Source: Exiguobacterium chiriqhucha RW-2 (GTDB taxonomy: Bacteria; Bacillota; Bacilli; Exiguobacteriales; Exiguobacteriaceae). Taken from it: DNA of 64,000 nt. The position numbers and the translations under genes were made by a program. The stretch lies in contig NZ_ATCL01000009.1 of assembly GCF_000416965.1 (NCBI RefSeq), positions 1-64,000 of the forward strand. Reading direction: 5' to 3'. Below are positions 7,023-15,982 of this stretch, piece by piece (within the stretch, counting starts at the first letter, position 1; each line of letters opens with the position of its first letter). The notes below the pieces were generated by a model. The model did not search any database, was not told the DNA's origin, and saw nothing but the letters and a program-made list of their open reading frames with translations.

Positions 7023-7847
7023 TTAGTTCAACAATTGTAGCACGCCTTGCGGCAATGCGTTCGACTGGGCGATCATCGCCATGCCGGACTGATTCAAGAT
7101 GTTGAGGCGGGCGAAGTCCATCATCTCGCGCGCCATGTCGGCGTCGCGGATGCGTGACTCGGAAGCCGTCAAGTTCTCAGAACCAATCGTCACGACGCTC
7201 ACATTCGCCTCGAGCCGGTTCTGGATAGCACCGAGCTTCGAACGTTCGAGCGAGACCTTTTGGATGGCGGCGTCAAACTTGGCGATGGCGTCGTTGGCGC
7301 CACCTGGTGTGGTCACGTCCAAGCCGTCAATCCCGAGTGCGGCAGCACGCATGTCGTCGACGTTCAAGACGACACCTTCACCGCTACCGGCCCCGAGTTG
7401 GAAGAAGAGCGTCTCATTGCCGGCGATATAGTCACCGTTCATGATCTTCTTCGAGTTGAACTCGGTCGTCTCGGCGATTCGGGTCACTTCATCGGTGAGC
7501 GCTGAAATCTCGTCTTGAATCGCCTTGGCGTCATCACCGCTCAACGTCCCGTTCGACGCTTGGACCGACAGCTCCCGCATCCGCTGCAGGAGGGAATGCG
7601 TCTCGCTCATCCCGCCTTCGAGCGTCTGGGTGAGTGAGATGCCGTCGAGCGTGTTGCGTTCGGCCATCGACAGCGAGTCGAGCCGGATGCGCATCTTCTC
7701 GGAGATGGCGAGCCCGGCCGCGTCATCGGACGCCTTATTGATGCGGACACCGCTCGAGAGGCGGTCCATCGTCTTCTTCATCGTCGCTTGGTTAAGAGTG
7801 AGCGACGAGTAGGCTTTCAGTGCTTGGACGTTATTGGTAATTTTCAT
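7023..7847 (-). CDS. hag: Flagellin
   Basis: 274 residues, a short flagellin with conserved N-terminal D0/D1 (MKITNNVQALKAYSSL, RLSSGVRINKASDDAAGLAISEKM) and C-terminal D1/D0 (ENLTASESRIRDADMAREMM, ending QGVLQLLN). The variable outer domain is minimal. Secreted subunits polymerise into the flagellar filament. The start lies inside the end of the preceding FliS-like gene (17-base overlap) behind AGGAGGAAAC. Flagellin is usually monocistronic and very highly expressed; here it is in the middle of an operon, so an internal promoter or mRNA processing is likely. Codon use is GC-rich and native, unlike the cap protein gene. Confidence 0.96.
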   Translation of the reverse strand: MKITNNVQALKAYSSLTLNQATMKKTMDRLSSGVRINKASDDAAGLAISEKMRIRLDSLSMAERNTLDGISLTQTLEGGMSETHSLLQRMRELSVQASNGTLSGDDAKAIQDEISALTDEVTRIAETTEFNSKKIMNGDYIAGNETLFFQLGAGSGEGVVLNVDDMRAAALGIDGLDVTTPGGANDAIAKFDAAIQKVSLERSKLGAIQNRLEANVSVVTIGSENLTASESRIRDADMAREMMDFARLNILNQSGMAMIAQSNALPQGVLQLLN

Positions 7848-8211
7848 AACGGTTTCCTCCTGCCGGTACGGGTTTCAGACGAGCGTTCTCGATTGCCTCG
7901 CCCCAGGTCTGGTCGAGCTCGGTCGCGAGGCCGTGGAGCTCTTCGATTTTGTCCATGTCTTGCTCGATCAACGCCTCAAGGCTTGATTTTGCCATATAGA
8001 GGTAAAGCTCATCGAGTTGAGCCGAGATGATGCCGCCACCGTCGTGGAGGCCTTGATGGAGCTTCGCGAGCAATTCGCGTGCTTGACGTAAGTGGCGATT
8101 GCGTTCGGCGATGGTCGCTGTCCTGGCGTTTGCATAGTGATAGACGAGCGCGTGGAGCATCGCTTGGGTCAGCTCTTCCGGGCTCATTTCGTATAATCGG
8201 TTCGATTTCAT
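7831..8211 (-). CDS. Second FliS-like protein, paired with flagellin
   Basis: 126 residues, FliS-sized. The pattern SPEELTQAMLHALVYHYANA ... IISAQLDELYLYMAKSSLEALIEQDMDKIEELHGLATELDQTWGEA parallels FliS helices (compare LDSLYEYMWRRLVDAN and TTELRDTWKEA in the fliS gene at 2681). It is divergent in the N-terminal region. It overlaps the flagellin start by 17 bases and the ylqH-like stop by 4, so all three are translationally coupled. Inference: a dedicated chaperone or secretion regulator for this flagellin. It could also have adopted another partner. Confidence 0.7.
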   Translation of the reverse strand: MKSNRLYEMSPEELTQAMLHALVYHYANARTATIAERNRHLRQARELLAKLHQGLHDGGGIISAQLDELYLYMAKSSLEALIEQDMDKIEELHGLATELDQTWGEAIENARLKPVPAGGNRYENYQ

Positions 8212-8498
8212 GATGGATCTCCTTTGATAGTGTCGAGTTCTTCAATCAGTAATAGCACTTCGGCCATGACGTCATACAGTTGGGGCGGAATCGCGTCCCC
8301 GAGGTCGAGGTCAAGCAGGTGGCCAAGGAGCGAATGGTCATGCTCGATGGCGACGCCGCGCGCTCTCGCCTCATCTAAGATTTTATCGGCGACGGCACCC
8401 GTCCCGCGGGCGACGATGACCGGGGCACGGTCAATCGTCTCGTCATAGCGGACGACGGCGGCCGTCTTGCGTTTCGTCAAATCCATGCGTTGATACAT
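8208..8498 (-). CDS. ylqH: FlhB C-terminal-like protein (YlqH/FhlB type)
   Basis: 96 residues that correspond to the cytoplasmic C-terminal domain of FlhB, the export-specificity switch of the flagellar secretion apparatus: AAVVRYDETIDRAPVIVARGTGAVADKILDEARARGVAI ... LLGHLLDLDLGDAIPPQLYDVMAEVL. The autocleavage motif NPTH of full FlhB is absent, as in stand-alone FhlB proteins. Start supported by AGGAGGC. It follows the ylqG-like gene as in B. subtilis ylqG-ylqH, but there the pair is not linked to flagellin. Confidence 0.85.
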   Translation of the reverse strand: MYQRMDLTKRKTAAVVRYDETIDRAPVIVARGTGAVADKILDEARARGVAIEHDHSLLGHLLDLDLGDAIPPQLYDVMAEVLLLIEELDTIKGDPS

Positions 8499-8507
8499 AA
8501 CAGCCTC

Positions 8508-10172
8508 CTAGATGCGGAAATCATAGCCGGTCGTCTCGAGCGTCGGGCGCTCGGTCTCCGGTCGGTCGGACTTCGTCAATGGGCGGAACTGGGTCGTCAC
8601 GCTCTTGTAGCCGATCGCCTCGAGCGTCGTCTCGATCTTGCCGAGCAGGGGACGCGCGAGTGCCTCGACGGTCGGGTCATCGTGTTCGAGCGTGAGCCGG
8701 AGATTCCGGTCGATCGCTTCGAGCTTGACGCCAATCTCACCGAGCCGTGGCGTCTCGAGCCGAATGTAGAGCACGCTGTTCTCCCAGTCGACGACGTCCC
8801 CGGCCTCACGGTTTTGGATATGGACGTGGATGCCGGTGTCAATCTCTTGGACTTTCGCCGGCAAGGCAAGGATGAGCTGATGGAGCTGCCCACCGTCCAA
8901 CCGGTTCAACGTCTGTTGGACTTGGAAGAACGAGGCGAGTCGTTGTGCCTCGGGTGTCGCCGCGTCGGCTTTCAATGACAACGTCGACGCCTGGACGCGC
9001 TGCGCCGTCTCTTGGATGACGCGGCCCGATAGGTTCGGGTCGACCTTGAACGGCGTGACGCGCGGCAGTTCACCGGCGCGGGTCGCCTGATGCGGGATGT
9101 ATTCGAGCCGGACGTGGTTCGGCACGTACCGGAACTCGTTCAAGCTGGCGCGCACTTCTTTGATGAGCACGGCGCTCTCGGCCGGTTTCGTCGACAGCAG
9201 GCCGAGGGCGACGTCGAGTTTCGCCGTCATCACGACGAGCGCCTTCTCTTGGGTCGCGCTCGTATGTAACAGGGCGTCCGTCTTTTGGATGAGCTGCGTC
9301 AAGCGGGTCGATACCGTCTCGAGTGCGGGACGTGCCTGATGCGGGTTCGTCTCGACGAGGGCGGCGACTTGGCCGAGCTGTTTCGTCACCGTCACTTGTT
9401 CGCTTCGGAACGTGTTCGTCACGGTCGCGAGATGCGTCGTCACTTCTTTGACGAGCACCGGGCGTCCGAGGACGGGCGGTAACGCCTCACGCGGTTCGAT
9501 TCGCGTCGGGCGCGGCTCCGGCAACGCGTTGATGAGCCGATCGACCGTCTCCGGTGTCGGGGTCATGCGCTCGCTGACGGGGCGTGACAGATTGACGTGC
9601 TCGATGAACCGTTCTTTCTGCGGGTACGGCGCGTCAGGTGCCGGTGGTTTGATTTGTTGTCTCGCTTCATCTAATGACGCGACGGCGAGATCGCGCGCGA
9701 CATCACGCGGGAGCGTCGGCGCCTCAACTGTCTTCAGCCAAAGGACGGCATCGCGCATGTCACCTTTGAAGACGGTTTCGAGCAGACGCACCGTGTCCTC
9801 GTTCATCGGCAGCCGTCCTGATTGGAGCAAACGGCTGACGGCGCTCCGGACCTCGGGCGGGAGCGATGCGAGCAACGCCTGAATTTTCGTATCGAGTTTT
9901 ACCGGTTGACTGGTCGGCATGTCCGGCGTCTCGGGTTCAGGCTTGACGACAATCGTCGCGATGAGCTGGCCGTCTTGTTCGGCGAGTGTCAGTTGGAACG
10001 GGTTCGTCTTCGGGAGCCCGCCCTCGAACGTGACCTCGACGTGCTCGCCATTGATTTTGACGATCCCGGAGTCGGGTCCGGTCTGTTTGACGAGCTCGGC
10101 TTTATAGATGCGATTCGTCTGGATGCCGGCTGTGACCGCAACGGCCGCGGTCATGGGGGCTTGGATTTGCAT
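8508..10172 (-). CDS. ylqG: YlqG-like, FliK-related protein
   Basis: 554 residues, long, Thr/Pro/Gln-rich and without signal peptide or membrane segments. Its position directly before the ylqH/fhlB gene and the C-terminal domain (LHQLILALPAKVQEIDTGIHVHIQ ... LYIRLETPRLGEIGVKLEAIDRNLRLTLEHDD) resemble B. subtilis YlqG and the C-terminal FliK (hook-length control) fold, which acts on FlhB-type domains. Inference: YlqG and the FhlB-like protein work as a pair. The start at 10172 is chosen because GAGGTGAC is correctly spaced; an upstream TTG at 10190 overlaps the promoter. Confidence 0.65.
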   Translation of the reverse strand: MQIQAPMTAAVAVTAGIQTNRIYKAELVKQTGPDSGIVKINGEHVEVTFEGGLPKTNPFQLTLAEQDGQLIATIVVKPEPETPDMPTSQPVKLDTKIQALLASLPPEVRSAVSRLLQSGRLPMNEDTVRLLETVFKGDMRDAVLWLKTVEAPTLPRDVARDLAVASLDEARQQIKPPAPDAPYPQKERFIEHVNLSRPVSERMTPTPETVDRLINALPEPRPTRIEPREALPPVLGRPVLVKEVTTHLATVTNTFRSEQVTVTKQLGQVAALVETNPHQARPALETVSTRLTQLIQKTDALLHTSATQEKALVVMTAKLDVALGLLSTKPAESAVLIKEVRASLNEFRYVPNHVRLEYIPHQATRAGELPRVTPFKVDPNLSGRVIQETAQRVQASTLSLKADAATPEAQRLASFFQVQQTLNRLDGGQLHQLILALPAKVQEIDTGIHVHIQNREAGDVVDWENSVLYIRLETPRLGEIGVKLEAIDRNLRLTLEHDDPTVEALARPLLGKIETTLEAIGYKSVTTQFRPLTKSDRPETERPTLETTGYDFRI

Positions 10173-10191
10173 AGTTGTCACCTCGACCAAT

Positions 10192-10218
10192 ATATCGACC
10201 TCTTTTTCAAAAAGTGAA
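10192..10218 (-). promoter_or_regulatory. Putative sigma-D promoter of the flagellin operon
   Basis: On the minus strand GTCGATAT (10199-10192) matches the sigma-D -10 GCCGATAT at 7 of 8 positions; 15 bases upstream is TTCA, a weak match to TAAA. The leader would be only about 15 bases and would contain the ribosome site GAGGTGAC. Confidence 0.4.
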
Positions 10219-10231
10219 GCGAAACCGACAG

Positions 10232-10261
10232 AAAAAAACCTCCCGTCGATTCGACGGAAGG
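10232..10261 (-). terminator. Terminator of comK
   Basis: On the minus strand CCTTCCGTCG pairs with CGACGGGAGG and is followed by seven T residues, 2 bases behind the comK stop. It isolates the flagellin operon from comK. Confidence 0.9.
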
Positions 10262-10262
10262 G

Positions 10263-10757
10263 TCAAGAGTTGAGCGTTGCGCTCTGGTTTAATTGTTGGA
10301 ACCGGGCGACGAGTTCGCCCGTCGCTTTCAATTGATTGCGGAGGACGTATGAGGTCGCGTTCGTGGCAATCCGGTGACCGTTCTGGGTGACGACCAAGCC
10401 TTTCGACTCGATCGGGTCACTCGTGATGTCACGGACGTGCGACCAGGCGTACCATTCACATTCAGGACGCTTCGGGGACATCGTCGGGAAGAAGACGAGC
10501 CCGGACGTCGGTTCGATGACGACAGGCACTTTGCCTTTGATTCCGGCGACGCGCTTGGCGACGAAGATGCGCTCCTCGATCGAACTGCTGTACTGGCGGC
10601 ATGAGAGCTGTAGGAGCTGGTAAGGCCGGAGCGGGGTCGTAATCTCAGAGCCGTCCTCGAGAATGACGCGCGATTGAGCGGACATCTCATAACAAGGTAG
10701 GATGGCTACAGTCCGCTTCGTAATACGGTACTTTTCCTCGGAATGGTAGGGGCGCAT
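10263..10757 (-). CDS. comK: Competence transcription factor ComK
   Basis: 164 residues. ComK is the master activator of competence genes in Bacillales and binds AT boxes in DNA. Strong family resemblance: VAILP near the N-terminus, LLQLSCRQYSSS, and the core VVIEPTSGLVFFPTMSPKRPECEW, matching VDP...FPT.SS.RP.C.W of B. subtilis ComK. The C-terminus is about 28 residues shorter than in B. subtilis (192 aa). It has its own terminator and a ~270-base upstream region. I found no clear AAAA-N5-TTTT K-box upstream, so autoregulation is not obvious. Confidence 0.85.
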   Translation of the reverse strand: MRPYHSEEKYRITKRTVAILPCYEMSAQSRVILEDGSEITTPLRPYQLLQLSCRQYSSSIEERIFVAKRVAGIKGKVPVVIEPTSGLVFFPTMSPKRPECEWYAWSHVRDITSDPIESKGLVVTQNGHRIATNATSYVLRNQLKATGELVARFQQLNQSATLNS

Positions 10758-10945
10758 ATGGCTGCACCGTCCTTTTCGTATTAGATTTTCAGGCTCGGCT
10801 CGCCCAGATGGCGTACAAACCTAAATCATCCCTTTCATGATATATCACAAAATATGTAAATTCAATAACTCTATATGAAAAGTAGGGGAATAGAATTCCA
10901 ATGTAAGCCAAAAGACGATTCATTTACAAAAATATGAGAAAGTGT

Positions 10946-10974
10946 TTGTCACGCTTCCAAGAAGGTGGTAAGAT
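10946..10974 (+). promoter_or_regulatory. Sigma-A promoter of the cold-shock gene
   Basis: TTGTCA, 17-base spacer, TAAGAT. It gives a ~50-base leader with a small AGAGG/CCTCT hairpin (10982-10996). Confidence 0.75.
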
Positions 10975-11030
10975 TACCGATAGAGGGAAAGCCTCTGTAT
11001 TCTTCAATGGTGAAAGGAATGGATTTACAC

Positions 11031-11228
11031 ATGGTAGGTAAAGTAAAATGGTTTAACTCAGAAAAAGGTTTTGGATTCATCGAAGTAGAAGGCGGCAAAG
11101 ACGTATTCGTACACTTCTCTGCAATCCAAACTGACGGCTACAAATCACTTGACGAAGGTCAAGAGGTAGAATTTGAAATCGTTGATGGCGAGCGTGGCCC
11201 ACAAGCGGCTAACGTTACAAAATTATAA
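11031..11228 (+). CDS. csp: Cold-shock protein (CspA family)
   Basis: 65 residues, a single cold-shock domain. The RNA-binding motifs RNP1 (KGFGFIEV) and RNP2 (VFVHFSAI) are intact. These proteins act as RNA chaperones that keep mRNAs single-stranded at low temperature. The start at 11031 gives the family's usual N-terminus ([15 protein letters not shown]); AAAGGA lies 12 bases upstream. The gene is monocistronic with its own promoter and terminator and uses codons of a highly expressed gene (GTA, AAA, ACA). Several csp paralogues are usual in Bacillales; which one this is cannot be told. Confidence 0.95.
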   Translation: MVGKVKWFNSEKGFGFIEVEGGKDVFVHFSAIQTDGYKSLDEGQEVEFEIVDGERGPQAANVTKL

Positions 11229-11239
11229 TTTCAAGCCGT

Positions 11240-11275
11240 AAGCCGGTTCCCTCGTGGAGCCGGCTTTTTATTTTT
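11240..11275 (+). terminator. Terminator of the cold-shock gene
   Basis: AAGCCGGTTCC pairs with GGAGCCGGCTT (one mismatch), followed by TTTATTTTT. Confidence 0.9.
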
Positions 11276-11405
11276 CTTACATAGCGTCCTTCGAATCAAA
11301 ATCGCGTTTAAGAACCGGCAGAACGGGTAGTTTCTTTTTATACCGCCGATTCAAGTTGAAGACGACGCAATCGGAACAAAATTGTCATTATTTTCTGATG
11401 ATAAC

Positions 11406-11436
11406 GTTTTCAAACGATTTGAATTCGGGGTATACT
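11406..11436 (+). promoter_or_regulatory. Possible sigma-B/sigma-A promoter of hpf
   Basis: GTTTTC (11406-11411) and GGGTAT (11428-11433), 16 bases apart, resemble sigma-B elements (GTTTAA/GGGTAT). The overlapping TATACT (11431-11436) is a good sigma-A -10. B. subtilis yvyD (hpf) is under general stress control, which makes the reading plausible but not proven. Confidence 0.35.
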
Positions 11437-11541
11437 ATAAATGAGCCACCTGGTTCCACTTTCTTTTCAGAAATGAAGCAGGAGATTCGGTCCAGATCGA
11501 CGAATCATTGGGTCAAGCGGTTATTTTAAGGAGGAGTTCAG

Positions 11542-12102
11542 ATGATTTATAACATTCGCGGCGAAAACATTGAAGTCACACCAGCTATTCAAGACTATGT
11601 CGAGAAAAAGTTGGACAAATTGACTCGGTATTTCACAACTCCTACGGATGCACAGACGGCTTACGTCAACTTGAAAGTGTACAATGAGAAGCAAAAGGTG
11701 GAAGTGACGATCCCGATGCCGAACTTGTTGCTCCGTGCTGAGGAAACAAACCTCGACATGTACGCGGCGATTGACCTCGTCGTCGATAAATTGGAACGTC
11801 AAATCCGTAAGCACAAAACGAAACTCAACCGTAAATCACGTGCCAAAGATGGCGGTATCGGCGAGTACTTCAAGTCACTCGAAGGTCCTGAGGACGTGGT
11901 CGTCTACGACGAGGACGAGGCAGAACTCGAACTCGTGCGGACGAAGCGTTTCACGCTCAAACCGATGGATACGGAAGAAGCGATTCTTCAGATGGACATG
12001 CTCGGCCACAGCTTCTTCGTCTTCTCAGACGCAGAAACGGGCAACACGAACGTCGTCTATCGTCGTAAAGACGGGAAATACGGCTTGATCGAACCAGAAT
12101 AA
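11542..12102 (+). CDS. hpf: Long-form ribosome hibernation promoting factor
   Basis: 186 residues, the long HPF type. The N-terminal domain (MIYNIRGENIEVTPAIQDYVEKKL, ~1-100) binds the ribosomal decoding centre. A linker leads to a C-terminal domain (~125-183; KRFTLKPMDTEEAILQMDMLGHSFFVF ... NVVYRRKDGKYGLI) that dimerises ribosomes into inactive 100S particles in stationary phase. Start supported by AAGGAGG. It lies before secA as in B. subtilis (yvyD-secA). A terminator separates the two genes. Confidence 0.95.
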   Translation: MIYNIRGENIEVTPAIQDYVEKKLDKLTRYFTTPTDAQTAYVNLKVYNEKQKVEVTIPMPNLLLRAEETNLDMYAAIDLVVDKLERQIRKHKTKLNRKSRAKDGGIGEYFKSLEGPEDVVVYDEDEAELELVRTKRFTLKPMDTEEAILQMDMLGHSFFVFSDAETGNTNVVYRRKDGKYGLIEPE

Positions 12103-12119
12103 TTTAACCTTGAAACCAC

Positions 12120-12152
12120 ACGGCCCTCCAACTCGGAGGGCCGTTTCGTTTG
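12120..12152 (+). terminator. Terminator of hpf
   Basis: ACGGCCCTCC pairs perfectly with GGAGGGCCGT around AACTC, followed by TTCGTTT. Confidence 0.85.
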
Positions 12153-12243
12153 GCCTTTCCTTGAAAGCGAGGGTCACTTCGGTTAAACTGTACATTAGGG
12201 AAAAAACATGCATTTTTCAGTGAATGCAGAGGAGATAAAGCGT

Positions 12244-14766
12244 ATGGCGAACTTTTTGAAAGATTTATTTGCTCCACAGAAACGAGTATTGAAAAAAGCA
12301 GAAAAAGCGGCCGACCTCGTCGAGTCGTTCGCCGAACCGATTAAGGCATTGTCTGACGAAGCACTTCAGGCGAAGTCGATTGAGTTCCGGGAGCGTTTGG
12401 ACAAGGGCGAGACGCTTGATGATATCTTGCCAGAAGCGTTCGCGGTCTGTCGCGAGGCGTCTGAGCGTGTGCTCGGCATGCGCCACTACCGTGTCCAGCT
12501 CATCGGGGGCTACGTGCTCCATAACGGTGACATCGCTGAGATGAAGACCGGGGAAGGGAAGACGCTTGTCGCGACCCTTCCGGTATATTTGAACGCGCTC
12601 ACGGGCCGCGGCGTCCACGTCGTGACGGTTAACGAATATTTGGCTCGCCGTGACAAAGAACTCATGGAACCGCTCTACTTCGCACTCGGTCTTTCGGTCG
12701 GCCTCAACGTGTCGAACATGGACCGTGTCGAGAAGCAGGCGGCGTATAACTGTGACATCACCTACTCGACGAACAACGAGCTCGGTTTCGACTACTTGCG
12801 TGACAACATGGTCCTTTATAAAGAAGACCGTGTCCAACGCGAGCTCTACTTCACAATCGTCGATGAAGTCGACTCGATTCTCGTCGATGAGGCGCGGACC
12901 CCGCTCATCATCTCGGGTTCGGCCCAAAAATCGACAGAGCTTTACACACGGGCCGATGCTTTCGTCCGCACGCTCAAAATCGAGGACGACTACACGGTCG
13001 ACGTGAAGACGAAGTCGGTTCTCCTCACGGACAAAGGGGTCGACCTCGCCGAGAAGTTCTTTGGCATCGACAACTTGTTCGCGATCGAGCACGTCTCGGT
13101 CAACCACCACGTCGGGCTCGCCCTTCGTGCCAACGCCGTCATGCATCATGACGTCGACTACATGGTCCGTGACGGCCAAGTCATGATCATCGACCAGTTC
13201 ACCGGTCGGGTCATGGACGGACGCCGCTACTCGGAAGGGTTGCACCAGGCGATCGAAGCGAAAGAAGGCGTCGAGATTCAGCGTGAATCGATGACGCTCG
13301 CGACGATCACGTACCAGAACTACTTCCGTATGTATGAGAAGCTGGCCGGGATGACCGGAACGGCGAAGACAGAGGAAGAAGAATTCCGTAACATTTACAA
13401 CATGCAGGTCGTAACGATCCCGACGAACAAACCGATCCTTCGAGAAGACCGTTCGGATCTCATCTTCAAATCGATGGATGGCAAGTTCAAAGCTGTCGTC
13501 GAAGAAATTATGGCAGCCCACGCGACGGGACAACCGGTCCTCGTCGGGACGGTCGCCGTCGAGACGTCGGAGCATTTGAGCAAGCTTCTCTCGAAGAAGA
13601 AAATCAAACACGAAGTCTTGAACGCGAAGAACCACGCCCGTGAGGCCGAAATCGTCGAGAACGCCGGCCAAAAAGGTTCGGTCACGATCGCGACGAACAT
13701 GGCAGGACGCGGAACCGACATTAAGCTCGGCGAAGGCGTCATCGAGCTCGGCGGATTATATATCGTCGGGACCGAGCGCCACGAATCACGCCGGATTGAC
13801 AATCAGCTCCGTGGACGGGCCGGACGACAAGGGGACCCGGGTAAATCCCAGTTCTACTTGTCACTCGAAGATGAGCTCATGCGCCGCTTCGGAACGGACA
13901 GCCTCCAGAACATGATGGAGCGCCTCGGTATGGACGACACGCAACCGATTGAGAGCCGTATGGTCTCGAAAGCGGTCGAGTCGGCCCAGAAACGTGTCGA
14001 AGGGAACAACTATGACGCTCGGAAACAGCTCCTCGGTTACGATAACGTCATGGCCGACCAACGGAAAGTCATGTACAAAGACCGGGCCAGCATCCTCGAG
14101 AACGAATCGGTCACGAACATCGTCCGTTCGATGATTCAAGAGACGGTCGAGACGGGCGTCGCACAATATACACCGCTCGAGCTCGTGCCGGAAGAGTGGA
14201 ACATCGATGAGCTCGCGCACTGGGCCAACCAGACGCTCGCCCTCGAGCAGCCGGTCGAAGGTAAGGACTTCTACGGCAAAGAGCGCGAAGAGATCATCGA
14301 GCTCTTGAGCGAACGCACGACCGCGCAGTATGAGGCGAAACGCCAACTCGCGCCGCCGGAACGCTTCAACGAGTTCGAGAAGATCATCGTGCTCCGTGCC
14401 GTTGACTCACACTGGATGGCACACATCGACCACATGGACCAACTCCGTCAAGGGATTCACTTGCGTGCCTATGGACAGAACGACCCGCTCCGCGAGTATC
14501 AGGCGGAAGGCGTCAACATGTTCGACGCGATGAACGTGGCCATCTCCGAAGAAGTGACCGGCTTCGTGCTTCGTGCTGAAGTCGGCGACAACCTCCGACG
14601 CGAGAAAGTCGTCGAGGAGGAAGTGGCGGTGTCTGGCAAGGACGACACGCCACTCAAGAAAAAGCCGGTCCGTCGCACGGAAGACCAACGGCTCGGGCGC
14701 AACGACCCGTGCTGGTGTGGTTCAGGCAAGAAGTTCAAAAACTGCCACGGCAAACAACAGGCTTAA
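12244..14766 (+). CDS. secA: Protein translocase ATPase SecA
   Basis: 840 residues, the family's usual length. SecA is the motor that drives preproteins through SecYEG at the cytoplasmic membrane face. Visible: Walker [14 protein letters not shown] (~100), DEAD-like Walker B with [19 protein letters not shown], the preprotein-crosslinking region, helicase motif [11 protein letters not shown], the [13 protein letters not shown] arginine-finger region, and the C-terminal zinc motif [13 protein letters not shown] that contacts SecB or ribosome. The start at 12244 gives the conserved MANFLKDLF; the 12-codon extension upstream lacks a ribosome site. A GC-rich hairpin follows, then prfB. Confidence 0.98.
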   Translation: MANFLKDLFAPQKRVLKKAEKAADLVESFAEPIKALSDEALQAKSIEFRERLDKGETLDDILPEAFAVCREASERVLGMRHYRVQLIGGYVLHNGDIAEMKTGEGKTLVATLPVYLNALTGRGVHVVTVNEYLARRDKELMEPLYFALGLSVGLNVSNMDRVEKQAAYNCDITYSTNNELGFDYLRDNMVLYKEDRVQRELYFTIVDEVDSILVDEARTPLIISGSAQKSTELYTRADAFVRTLKIEDDYTVDVKTKSVLLTDKGVDLAEKFFGIDNLFAIEHVSVNHHVGLALRANAVMHHDVDYMVRDGQVMIIDQFTGRVMDGRRYSEGLHQAIEAKEGVEIQRESMTLATITYQNYFRMYEKLAGMTGTAKTEEEEFRNIYNMQVVTIPTNKPILREDRSDLIFKSMDGKFKAVVEEIMAAHATGQPVLVGTVAVETSEHLSKLLSKKKIKHEVLNAKNHAREAEIVENAGQKGSVTIATNMAGRGTDIKLGEGVIELGGLYIVGTERHESRRIDNQLRGRAGRQGDPGKSQFYLSLEDELMRRFGTDSLQNMMERLGMDDTQPIESRMVSKAVESAQKRVEGNNYDARKQLLGYDNVMADQRKVMYKDRASILENESVTNIVRSMIQETVETGVAQYTPLELVPEEWNIDELAHWANQTLALEQPVEGKDFYGKEREEIIELLSERTTAQYEAKRQLAPPERFNEFEKIIVLRAVDSHWMAHIDHMDQLRQGIHLRAYGQNDPLREYQAEGVNMFDAMNVAISEEVTGFVLRAEVGDNLRREKVVEEEVAVSGKDDTPLKKKPVRRTEDQRLGRNDPCWCGSGKKFKNCHGKQQA

Positions 14767-14770
14767 TTTT

Positions 14771-14798
14771 GAAAGAGGCGAGTCCGCTCGCCTCTTTC
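14771..14798 (+). terminator. Hairpin between secA and prfB
   Basis: A perfect 12-bp stem GAAAGAGGCGAG/CTCGCCTCTTTC without a long T run. It may be a weak terminator or a processing/stabilising hairpin. Confidence 0.55.
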
Positions 14799-14820
14799 CT
14801 ACGGAAAGGTGACCTACACT

Positions 14821-15921
14821 ATGGAAATTTCAGATATTCGCAACGAACTCGAGGCGATGGCGAAACGCCTCGAGAATTATCGCCAATCGCTCAACCTGAC
14901 AGAGAAGCAGGCTCGCATCGCCGAGCTCGAGAACGAGATGACGTACCCAGACTTCTGGGACAGCCAAGAGAAGGCGCAGAAAGTCATCGACGAGTCGAAC
15001 GCGCTCAAAGCGATGGTCGACAAATACCAAGAGCTCGCCGATGGGCATGAAGACGGCGAAGTCACGCTCGAACTGATCAAAGAAGAGCCGGACGCCGAGA
15101 TGCAAGGTGAATTAGGAGAGATGGTCACGGCGCTCAAGGCCGATTTCGACGCGTTCGAACTCGAAATCCTCTTGAACGGACCGTACGACGCCAATAACGC
15201 CATCCTCGAGCTTCACCCGGGGGCGGGCGGTACCGAGTCGCAAGACTGGGCCTCGCTCCTGCTTCGGATGTACCAACGCTTCGCGGACAAGCAAGGCTGG
15301 AAAGTCGAGACGGTCGACTATCTGCCGGGCGAAGAAGCCGGCGTCAAGTCGGTCACGCTCCGCATCGTCGGGCATAACGCCTACGGCTACTTGAAGGCGG
15401 AGAAAGGGATTCACCGTCTCGTCCGCATCTCGCCGTTCGATTCGTCGGGCCGCCGCCATACGTCGTTCGTCTCGTGTGACGTCATGCCGGAATTCAATGA
15501 CGACATCGAAATCGAAGTGAAGACCGAAGACCTCCGGATCGATACGTACCGCGCGTCAGGCGCCGGCGGTCAGCACATCAACACGACCGACTCGGCCGTC
15601 CGGATCACGCACGTGCCGACGGGCGTCGTCGTCTCGTGTCAAGCCGAGCGTTCGCAAATCAAGAACCGCGAAGCAGCGATGAAGATGCTCAAGGCGAAAC
15701 TGTATCAACGCGAACTCGACGAGCAGCAACGCAAACTCGATGAGATCCGCGGCGAGAAGACAGACATCGGTTGGGGCAGCCAAATCCGTTCGTACGTCTT
15801 CCACCCGTACGCGATGGTCAAGGACCACCGCACGAGTTATGAAGTCGGGAACACGAGCGGCGTCATGGATGGCGACATCATGGGCTTCATCGACGCTTAC
15901 CTCCGCAAGACAAATATGTGA
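14821..15921 (+). CDS. prfB: Peptide chain release factor 2
   Basis: 366 residues. RF2 recognises UGA and UAA and triggers peptide release. Seen: SPF codon-recognition loop ([15 protein letters not shown]) and the catalytic GGQ loop (GAGGQHIN). Most bacterial prfB genes contain a programmed +1 frameshift at an early in-frame UGA around codon 26; here the frame runs uninterrupted through [10 protein letters not shown], so that autoregulatory signal is missing. The start at 14821 fits AAAGGTGA; the in-frame GTG at 14809 is too close to it. It follows secA as in B. subtilis. Confidence 0.97.
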   Translation: MEISDIRNELEAMAKRLENYRQSLNLTEKQARIAELENEMTYPDFWDSQEKAQKVIDESNALKAMVDKYQELADGHEDGEVTLELIKEEPDAEMQGELGEMVTALKADFDAFELEILLNGPYDANNAILELHPGAGGTESQDWASLLLRMYQRFADKQGWKVETVDYLPGEEAGVKSVTLRIVGHNAYGYLKAEKGIHRLVRISPFDSSGRRHTSFVSCDVMPEFNDDIEIEVKTEDLRIDTYRASGAGGQHINTTDSAVRITHVPTGVVVSCQAERSQIKNREAAMKMLKAKLYQRELDEQQRKLDEIRGEKTDIGWGSQIRSYVFHPYAMVKDHRTSYEVGNTSGVMDGDIMGFIDAYLRKTNM

Positions 15922-15982
15922 TGCAAGTGGCTCAAGGACTGACGTCTTTGGGCCACGTTGTATGTAGAGGAGAAAACCTTTA

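Noticed and set aside
11254-11529. 91-codon frame between the cold-shock gene and hpf
   Set aside because: It starts in a terminator, lacks a ribosome site and overlaps the hpf promoter.
12265-13671. 468-codon minus-strand frame opposite secA
   Set aside because: It is the mirror of strongly GC-biased codons; the product is Val/Asp/Arg-rich without domains. Many similar long antisense frames occur across this window.
14821-15921. Hidden frameshift in prfB
   Set aside because: I looked for an early in-frame UGA with a CUU slip site; the frame is continuous from 14821 to the stop.
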